NCBI GenBank assembly: GCA_900543175.1
Contig: UQQO01000103.1
Location: 1-8,214, forward strand
Length of the DNA: 8,214 nt
Reading direction: 5' to 3'
Source of the DNA: an uncultured Fusobacterium sp.
Lineage (GTDB): Bacteria; Fusobacteriota; Fusobacteriia; Fusobacteriales; Fusobacteriaceae
The translations under genes and the position numbers were made by a program. A model generated the notes under the pieces. That model ran no database searches and was not told the origin of the DNA. It worked only from the letters and a program-made list of their open reading frames with translations. Numbering within the stretch: position 1 is the stretch's first letter; each line of letters starts with the position of its first letter. This document shows positions 1 to 4,348 of this stretch, one piece after another.

Positions 1-50
1 TAGGATCTAGTGTCCCAGACGTGAGAGTTCAAGTCTCTCTCTTCGCACCA
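1..50 (+). tRNA. tRNA-Leu(UAG), 3' part (5' end outside window)
   Basis: This is the 3' portion of a class II tRNA, cut by the window edge. Bases 1-3 read TAG and sit where the anticodon should be. They are followed by G and A and then the 3' anticodon stem TCTAG (6-10). A long variable arm follows, with a short GTC/GAC stem (12-14 with 18-20), as in leucine tRNAs. The T arm is GAGAG, loop TTCAAGT, CTCTC (23-39). The 3' acceptor strand TCTTCGC (40-46), discriminator A and encoded CCA (48-50) complete it. The long variable arm and UAG anticodon indicate leucine, CUA-type codons. The 5' half is not visible, so the anticodon register is inferred from stem pairing rules. Confidence 0.88.
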
Positions 51-71
51 ATAAGAAAATAACTTTTTTAG

Positions 72-104
72 AATAGATTTTGTTGTTACAAAATCTATTT
101 TTTT
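72..104 (+). terminator. Intrinsic terminator after the tRNA gene
   Basis: A perfect 12-bp stem (72-83 pairs with 88-99) carries a TGTT loop and is followed directly by five T residues (100-104). It lies 21 bases after the tRNA CCA end and before the next gene, so it most likely ends the tRNA transcript. Confidence 0.85.
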
Positions 105-127
105 AGTTTTATATAATTAAAACTTTT

Positions 128-133
128 GGGGGA
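128..133 (+). promoter_or_regulatory. Ribosome binding site that sets the start of the small secreted-protein gene
   Basis: GGGGGA lies 4 bases before an ATG at 138. A longer reading from a TTG at 126 would put this purine tract inside the coding region and add residues before a typical MKK signal-peptide start, so ATG 138 is preferred. A TATAAT hexamer at 112-117 could be the -10 box of a promoter for this gene, but no convincing -35 box is seen, and the transcript leader would be only about 14 bases. Confidence 0.65.
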
Positions 134-137
134 CTTT

Positions 138-506
138 ATGAAAAAATTAGTATTTATTCTATCTTTTATCTTTTTATTTTCTAATAATATTTTTGCTAAA
201 AATGAAGAACTTATTGAAGGTGGTATTGTAAAGTATGATCATCATACTCATATTGTTGGAATATATAAGACTCCACAAGAGGCAACAAATATTTTTAATG
301 ATCGTTCAAAGCATTTTTCATCAACATATAAAAAAATTAAAAATGTTTTATTCTACTGCCAAGATCAAAGGACAGAGATCAATATTTTTGAAAAAAAAAA
401 TAGAGAAAATATATATTGTTTTGTTATGATAGAAGGAAATAAAGTTATATATGCAAGTGAGATTCCAGAAGATGATTGCTCTATTGTAAAAAAATTTTTT
501 AAATAA
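138..506 (+). CDS. Small secreted protein of unknown function (122 aa)
   Basis: I do not recognise the family. The N-terminus is a classic Sec signal peptide: two lysines, a hydrophobic stretch to about residue 16, then NNIFA with probable cleavage after Ala20. This leaves a mature protein of about 102 residues, expected in the periplasm or outside the cell. There is no lipobox cysteine and no later membrane segment. The mature part has a DHHTH cluster (residues 34-38) that could bind metal. Three cysteines lie at 74, 94 and 114, exactly 20 residues apart; two might form a disulfide. The C-terminus is basic and aromatic (KKFFK). The coding sequence is strongly AT-biased and contains a run of ten A's (391-400). 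The gene stands alone between the tRNA terminator and a convergent sigma factor gene. That it is a real gene is fairly secure, from the signal peptide, ribosome binding site and terminator; its function is unknown. Confidence 0.8.
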   Translation: MKKLVFILSFIFLFSNNIFAKNEELIEGGIVKYDHHTHIVGIYKTPQEATNIFNDRSKHFSSTYKKIKNVLFYCQDQRTEINIFEKKNRENIYCFVMIEGNKVIYASEIPEDDCSIVKKFFK

Positions 507-519
507 TTCAAATAGATAA

Positions 520-579
520 GAGGCATACTTAAAAGAGATGAGAAATTTTTCTTATTTCTTTTAAATATGCCTCATTTTT
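520..579. terminator. Shared bidirectional terminator between convergent genes
   Basis: A long hairpin pairs 520-544 with 549-573: about 25 pairs, with one C/A mismatch and two G-U pairs, around a 4-base loop. On the plus strand it is followed by ATTTTT, a good U tract for the secreted-protein gene. On the minus strand the following sequence is only moderately T-rich, so it should terminate the sigma factor transcript less strongly. It fills most of the 85-bp gap between the two stop codons. Confidence 0.82.
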
Positions 580-591
580 ATTAGTATTCTA

Positions 592-1182
592 CTATTCTTT
601 GTCATATTCTTCTAAAAATCTATTCAGTTTTTTCTTTATTCTTTGAATACTATTATCTATTGATTTAGGTGTTCTTCCTGTTTTTTCGGCTATCTCTGTA
701 TATGTCATCTCAGCTAACATATATTCAAAAACCTCATTTTCCATTTTACTGAGATTAGTTTTTAAATATCTATTTAACTCCCTAAATCTCTCTTTTCCCA
801 TTACAATCTCTTCTGGATTATAGAAATTGAAAGATTTATTAGAGTAACTCATATTAGAAGTATCTTCTGTCTCTGGATTTATCATTGCCATGTTTAAAAT
901 TCTATTTTTTCCTGCATTAGAACTTTTTATAGCTGTTATTATTTGACGTTTTATACATAAAATAGCAAATGTTGTAAAAGATGCTGTTTTATTTTCATCA
1001 TAACCATTTATAGCCTTTAATAACCCAATCATAGCCTCTTGAATAACATCCTCTCTATCTCCTCCATAGAAAAAATAATTTTTAGTTCTCATTTGAATAA
1101 TATTCTTAAATTTAGAAAATATCTCTTGTATTGCCATTTCATTTCCTTGTTGTGCACTTTTTATTGTTTGTGAACTTACCAT
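592..1182 (-). CDS. sigH: Sigma-70 family RNA polymerase sigma factor, SigH (Spo0H)-like (196 aa)
   Basis: This is an alternative sigma factor that would direct RNA polymerase to a specific promoter set. Region 2 is clear: GGDREDVIQEAMIGLLKAI (residues 40-58) is the core-binding helix. The stretch FAILCIKRQIITAIK (72-86) is the promoter-melting and -10 recognition part, and it resembles Bacillus and Clostridium SigH closely. A variable linker (about 95-125) leads to region 4. Its helix-turn-helix MTYTEIAEKTGRTPKSIDNS (159-178) followed by IQRIKKKL would read the -35 box. No region 1.1 or region 3 is apparent, and the length is slightly below the usual 200-220 residues of SigH. The ATG is preceded by GAGGGGG (1188-1194) at good spacing. 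No anti-sigma gene lies next to it. In Firmicutes SigH serves stationary phase, competence and sporulation; the regulon here is unknown. The symbol rests on family resemblance only. Confidence 0.88.
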   Translation of the reverse strand: MVSSQTIKSAQQGNEMAIQEIFSKFKNIIQMRTKNYFFYGGDREDVIQEAMIGLLKAINGYDENKTASFTTFAILCIKRQIITAIKSSNAGKNRILNMAMINPETEDTSNMSYSNKSFNFYNPEEIVMGKERFRELNRYLKTNLSKMENEVFEYMLAEMTYTEIAEKTGRTPKSIDNSIQRIKKKLNRFLEEYDKE

Positions 1183-1221
1183 TTCAACCCCCTCAAATAA
1201 ACTATATCTATAATAATTTTT

Positions 1222-1241
1222 TAACTTTCGTAAGTGAACTA
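1222..1241 (+). repeat. 20-bp intergenic element, copy 1
   Basis: This stretch matches 3481-3500 at 17 of 20 positions in the same orientation, with a shared core ACTTTCGTAA and shared end AACTA. It lies in the predicted untranslated leader of the sigma factor gene, on the opposite strand to the plus-strand reading given. The CG-containing core stands out from the AT-rich surroundings. It could be a regulator site, a small dispersed repeat or chance. Confidence 0.45.
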
Positions 1242-1258
1242 TTTTCTTTTATATATTA

Positions 1259-1287
1259 ATTATAACAAGTATTTCTGTTATTTCCAA
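1259..1287 (-). promoter_or_regulatory. Promoter of the sigma factor gene
   Basis: On the minus strand TTGGAA (1282-1287) is followed after 17 bases by a perfect TATAAT (1259-1264). The bases TGT directly before it make an extended -10 (TGnTATAAT). This is a strong housekeeping-type promoter. Transcription would start near 1252, giving a leader of about 70 bases that contains the 20-bp element at 1222-1241. Confidence 0.75.
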
Positions 1288-1592
1288 AGCTTAAATAATA
1301 ATAAAATCCTTAAAATAACAATATTTTCCCACCAAACCTCTATTCTAGTTGACTTTTAGCCATTTTTTGCATTTTAAAATTTTTTTCTAATTTTTCTTCT
1401 TATGAAACAGTATGAACCTGTTTACGACCTTATATATCTCTTATTTTTTGTAATAAAGTGATAAAATTATCTTTTTTATTAAAAATTTAATCATTTTTTA
1501 TTACATTTTAACGAAAACTTTCAATATTTTAAAAATATTTAATTAATTTTAATTAAAAAATATAGTTTATAGCTTATTTTTTAAAAATATTG

Positions 1593-1598
1593 TATAAT
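1593..1598 (+). promoter_or_regulatory. -10 box for the radical SAM/kinase operon
   Basis: A perfect TATAAT lies 38 bases before the ATG of the radical SAM gene, with a very AT-rich sequence upstream. No good -35 hexamer is present 16-18 bases upstream (the best window reads TAGCTT). Recognition may therefore depend on the AT-rich upstream sequence or on an activator. AGGAGG at 1621-1626 follows as the ribosome binding site, at a rather long 10-base spacing from the start codon. Confidence 0.5.
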
Positions 1599-1636
1599 CT
1601 AGAGGAAGATTTCTAATATTAGGAGGCATCATTAAT

Positions 1637-2560
1637 ATGGAGTTAAAATACATTTTTGGACCTGTCCCATCTAGAAGATTGGGAAAATCTTTAGGAATAA
1701 GTCCTATTCCTCGTAAAACTTGTAATTATTCATGTATCTACTGCCAATTAGGTAGAACAGATAAGATGACTGGAGAAAGAAAAGAATTTTTTTCTTTAGA
1801 AGATATTATCAACGAATTTAAACAATACTTAAAAGAACCTTTTGATTTTGATGTTATAACTATTGTTGGAGAAGGGGAACCTACTCTTTATTTAAAACTT
1901 GGAGAATTAATTAAAGAAGTTAAAAAAATCTCTGATAAACCTGTTGCTGTTATTACAAATGGAGCTCTACTCAGTTCAAAAGAGGTAAGAGATGAGTTAA
2001 TGAATGCTGATATTGTACTACCTTCAATAGATGGTTATAATGAAGAAACAGCAAAAAAAATTGATAGACCTCTAGGAACTATCCACTTTAAAGATGAACT
2101 TGAGGGATTAATTGAGTTTTCAAAGGAGTACAAAGGGCAATTATTACTTGAAATAATGCTTATATCAGGAATAAACTGTGATAAAAATTCAATTGAACAT
2201 TTTAAAGAAATTTTAAAAAAAATAAAATATGACAAAGTATATTTAAATACTCCTGTAAGACCCCCTGCTGAAAATTTTGTAAAAGTTGTCTCTCAAGAGG
2301 AGATGAAATATGCTGTTGAAGAACTTGGAGGAATTTCTATTGATATGCTAAGTTCTGGAGAGTTTTTCAGTGAAATTGAAGATTCTTATGAGGCTATTCT
2401 AAATATAATTAGACGTCACCCTATGAATCAATTTGAAATCAATAGCTTTTTAGAATCAAGAAAAGAAAAACTTGAATACAATATCTTTGAGAAATTAGAA
2501 AATGATGAAAAAATAAACTGTATCCTTTACAAAGGAATAAAAACTTACAGATTGAAATAA
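1637..2560 (+). CDS. Radical SAM protein, COG0731/TYW1-like Fe-S oxidoreductase (307 aa)
   Basis: A radical S-adenosylmethionine enzyme. The opening FGPVPSRRLGKSLGISPIP (residues 7-25) is characteristic of the COG0731 group. The CX3CX2C motif CNYSCIYC (Cys29, Cys33, Cys36) binds the [4Fe-4S] cluster that cleaves SAM. GEGEPTL (78-84) corresponds to the SAM-contacting strand, and ITNG (106-109) and LLLEIMLISGIN (169-180) are later barrel strands. Only two further cysteines exist (181 and 295), so a second cluster as in archaeal wyosine synthases is unlikely. The last 60 or so residues, IIRRHPMNQFEINSFL onward, look like a small helical or winged-helix domain. COG0731 is named for wyosine synthesis, a modification known from archaeal and eukaryotic tRNA-Phe, so the bacterial substrate is unknown to me. 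The next gene starts 10 bp downstream, so the two are probably co-transcribed. Confidence 0.85.
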   Translation: MELKYIFGPVPSRRLGKSLGISPIPRKTCNYSCIYCQLGRTDKMTGERKEFFSLEDIINEFKQYLKEPFDFDVITIVGEGEPTLYLKLGELIKEVKKISDKPVAVITNGALLSSKEVRDELMNADIVLPSIDGYNEETAKKIDRPLGTIHFKDELEGLIEFSKEYKGQLLLEIMLISGINCDKNSIEHFKEILKKIKYDKVYLNTPVRPPAENFVKVVSQEEMKYAVEELGGISIDMLSSGEFFSEIEDSYEAILNIIRRHPMNQFEINSFLESRKEKLEYNIFEKLENDEKINCILYKGIKTYRLK

Positions 2561-2570
2561 AGGAGTTAAA

Positions 2571-3458
2571 ATGGAAAATATTGTAAAAAAAGTAGCTGCT
2601 ATACATGATTTATCTGGATTTGGAAGATCTTCTTTAACAAGTATAATTCCTATACTATCTAGTATGAAAGTACAAGTTTGTCCTGTACCAACAGCAGTTT
2701 TATCTAGCCATACTGGTGGATTTGAAGGTTATAGTTTTCTTGATCTTACTGATTATATGGAACAACATATAGCACATTGGAAAAGTTTAAACCTTGAATT
2801 TGATTGTATATACTCAGGTTTTTTAGGTTCACCTAAACAAATGAAAATAGTTGCTGATTTTATAGATTTCTTTGGTCACAAAAATAATCTTACTGTTGTA
2901 GATCCTGTACTTGGAGATAATGGTAAATTATATGGAACTATGAATAATGAAATGGTTGAAGAGATGAAAAAATTAATTAGTAAAGCTGATATTATCACTC
3001 CAAACTTTACTGAAGTTACTTTTTTACTAAATAAACCATATAAAAAAGAGATAAGTGAATCTGAGGTTAAAGAATGGCTTGTTGAGTTAGCAAATATGGG
3101 ACCTAAAATAGTTATTGCTACAAGTGTTCCAGATGAAAATTCTCATAAAGCTGATAGAAAAACAAATGTTATAGCTTATGACAAAGAAAATGATGTATTT
3201 TGGAAAGTTAGCTGTAAATATATTCCTGCTTCTTATCCAGGAACTGGAGATGCCTACACAAGTGTTGTAATTGGAAGTTTACTTCAAGGGGATAGTTTAC
3301 CAATAGCTATTGAGAGAGGGGTACAATTTATTACACAATGTATCTTAGCTAGTTATGGTTTCAAATATCCAAATCGTGAGGGAGTTCTATTAGAGAGAAT
3401 GCTTGATGTTCTAAAAATGCCTACTATATCTAATAGTTATGAACTTTTAAAAAGATAA
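2571..3458 (+). CDS. Pyridoxal/pyridoxamine kinase, PfkB/ribokinase superfamily (295 aa)
   Basis: This protein should phosphorylate pyridoxal, pyridoxamine or pyridoxine with ATP in the cytoplasm, salvaging vitamin B6 for pyridoxal phosphate. Visible signatures are the N-terminal AAIHDLSGFGRSSLTSIIPI (residues 9-28), typical of the PdxK/PdxY group, and VLSSHTGG (43-50) in the substrate pocket. VVDPVLGDNGKLY (109-121) and IITPNFTEV (141-149) follow. The anion hole and catalytic base are in PGTGDAYTS (223-231), with Asp227 as the base. Length is normal for PdxY-type enzymes (about 285-300). AGGAG at 2561-2565, immediately after the stop codon of the radical SAM gene and 5 bases before the ATG, supports translation within one operon. 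Which B6 vitamer it prefers cannot be told from the sequence; kinases of this superfamily acting on hydroxymethylpyrimidine are a less likely alternative. Confidence 0.88.
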   Translation: MENIVKKVAAIHDLSGFGRSSLTSIIPILSSMKVQVCPVPTAVLSSHTGGFEGYSFLDLTDYMEQHIAHWKSLNLEFDCIYSGFLGSPKQMKIVADFIDFFGHKNNLTVVDPVLGDNGKLYGTMNNEMVEEMKKLISKADIITPNFTEVTFLLNKPYKKEISESEVKEWLVELANMGPKIVIATSVPDENSHKADRKTNVIAYDKENDVFWKVSCKYIPASYPGTGDAYTSVVIGSLLQGDSLPIAIERGVQFITQCILASYGFKYPNREGVLLERMLDVLKMPTISNSYELLKR

Positions 3459-3480
3459 ATTAATTAAAGGAAATCTTATG

Positions 3481-3500
3481 TCACTTTCGTAAATCAACTA
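3481..3500 (+). repeat. 20-bp intergenic element, copy 2
   Basis: This is the partner of 1222-1241 (17 of 20 identical, same orientation). It lies between the kinase and transporter genes, 25 bases before the transporter start codon. It partly overlaps a possible five-codon reading frame (3478-3492). Confidence 0.45.
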
Positions 3501-3524
3501 AAATATAGAAAGGATGTAGATATT

Positions 3525-4298
3525 ATGTTTGAAGATGCTGCTTTAAGAGCTCTAATTTTGTCTTTCTTTGCTGGAATGTCAACTTTATTAGGTGCTCTTA
3601 CTATCTTTTTTGCTAATAAAAAAAGTGAAAAATTAGTTACTGTTTCATTAGGGTTTGCTGGAGGAGTTATGTTAAGTGTTTCTTTTACTGACTTACTACC
3701 TAATGCAACTCAACTTTTAAGTGAATATTATAATGAAAAACTTGGTATTTTTCTAAGTGTGGTTTTCCTTCTTGTAGGGGTTCTTTTTGCTGCAATGTTG
3801 GATAGATTTGTTCCACATGAGCCTGAACCTGATGGGGATGGAAAAAAACATGAAAATCTTTTTAGAGTGGGATTTGTCTCTACTCTTGCTATTGGGTTAC
3901 ATAACTTTCCTGAAGGAATAGCAACTTTTATGGCTGGGTACGAAGATTTAACTTTAGGAGTTTCTATCGCTCTTGCTATTACAATGCACAATATACCCGA
4001 AGGAATCTCAGTGGCCATGCCAATATATTTTGCTACTGGTAGTAAGTTAAAAGCTTTTAAATATACTTTTCTATCTGGTATAGCTGAACCTATTGGAGCT
4101 CTCCTTGCTTTTCTAGTTTTGAAACCATTTATAAATAGTTTAACACTGGGAATGATATTTGGGGTTATCTCTGGAATTATGCTTTATATTGCTATTGAAG
4201 AGTTATTGCCAAGTTCTAAGCAGTATGGATATTCTAAAGAGGCTCTTATGGCAATTTTTGCTGGAATTATTCTTATGCCTCTTACTCATATAATCTAA
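3525..4298 (+). CDS. zupT: ZIP family zinc/divalent metal transporter, ZupT-like (257 aa)
   Basis: An inner-membrane importer of zinc and probably other divalent metals such as iron or manganese. About eight hydrophobic segments are visible, near residues 8-29, 37-57, 73-93, 115-136, 144-165, 178-199, 205-225 and 239-256. The two ZIP metal-site motifs are intact: HNFPEG (126-131) in helix 4 and HNIPEG (155-160) in helix 5, supplying His126, Glu130, His155 and Glu159. AEPIGA (187-192) in helix 6 is also typical. The loop after helix 3 has an acidic and histidine stretch, PHEPEPDGDGKKHE (97-110), as expected for the ZIP variable loop. The length of 257 equals that of E. coli ZupT. AAAGGA (3509-3514) precedes the ATG by 10 bases. 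The gene follows the kinase by 66 bp and may be read through from it or have its own promoter; no Zur-type operator is obvious. Confidence 0.93.
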   Translation: MFEDAALRALILSFFAGMSTLLGALTIFFANKKSEKLVTVSLGFAGGVMLSVSFTDLLPNATQLLSEYYNEKLGIFLSVVFLLVGVLFAAMLDRFVPHEPEPDGDGKKHENLFRVGFVSTLAIGLHNFPEGIATFMAGYEDLTLGVSIALAITMHNIPEGISVAMPIYFATGSKLKAFKYTFLSGIAEPIGALLAFLVLKPFINSLTLGMIFGVISGIMLYIAIEELLPSSKQYGYSKEALMAIFAGIILMPLTHII

Positions 4299-4336
4299 AA
4301 AGAGCTAGAGGATGCAAAGCATCCAATAGCTCTTTT
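4298..4336. terminator. Bidirectional terminator between zupT and the Nfn-like gene
   Basis: Two stacked helices: the outer AAAAGAGCTA (4298-4307) pairs with TAGCTCTTTT (4327-4336), and the inner GGATGC (4310-4315) pairs with GCATCC (4319-4324) around an AAA loop. A symmetric 2+2-base internal loop separates them. The flanking A run upstream and T run downstream give a U tract in both directions, so it can end both the zupT transcript and the convergent minus-strand transcript. It begins at the last base of the zupT stop codon. Confidence 0.88.
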
Positions 4337-4348
4337 GCTATCTTATAA

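Larger units (their letters stand above)
1183..1636. other. 454-bp AT-rich intergenic region between divergent genes
   Basis: I see no convincing gene here. The left part holds the leader and promoter of the sigma factor gene (about 1183-1287). The right end holds a -10 box and ribosome binding site for the radical SAM gene (1593-1626). The middle is mostly A/T, with two patches less AT-rich than their surroundings: about 1328-1361, and 1401-1430. The second carries an inverted repeat, AAACAG (1405-1410) and CTGTTT (1418-1423), 7 bases apart. The sequence at 1510-1592 is almost pure A/T with several imperfect palindromes, such as CAATATTTT (1522-1530) against AAAATATTG (1584-1592). These may be chance at this base composition, or may act as upstream promoter elements. 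Confidence 0.6.

Noticed and set aside
126..137. TTG start at 126 adding four residues to the secreted-protein gene
   Set aside because: It would put the GGGGGA ribosome binding site inside the coding region, and the MKK signal-peptide start at 138 is far more typical.
1303..1311. AAGGATTTT on the minus strand as a SigH-type -35 box for autoregulation of the sigma gene
   Set aside because: No GAAT-type -10 lies at the proper distance, and a much better housekeeping promoter is present at 1259-1287.
1349..1380. TTGACT...TAAAAT as a plus-strand promoter
   Set aside because: The spacer is 20 bases, too long for normal sigma-70 recognition, and no gene follows closely.
1402..1461. 19-codon plus-strand frame (MKQYEP...) in the long intergenic region
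   Set aside because: No Shine-Dalgarno sequence precedes it; the upstream bases are pyrimidine-rich. Kept only as an alternative reading of the inverted-repeat patch.
1522..1592. CAATATTTT/AAAATATTG inverted repeat as an operator before the radical SAM gene
   Set aside because: The repeat is almost pure A/T in almost pure A/T sequence with a 53-base gap, so chance is the simpler explanation.
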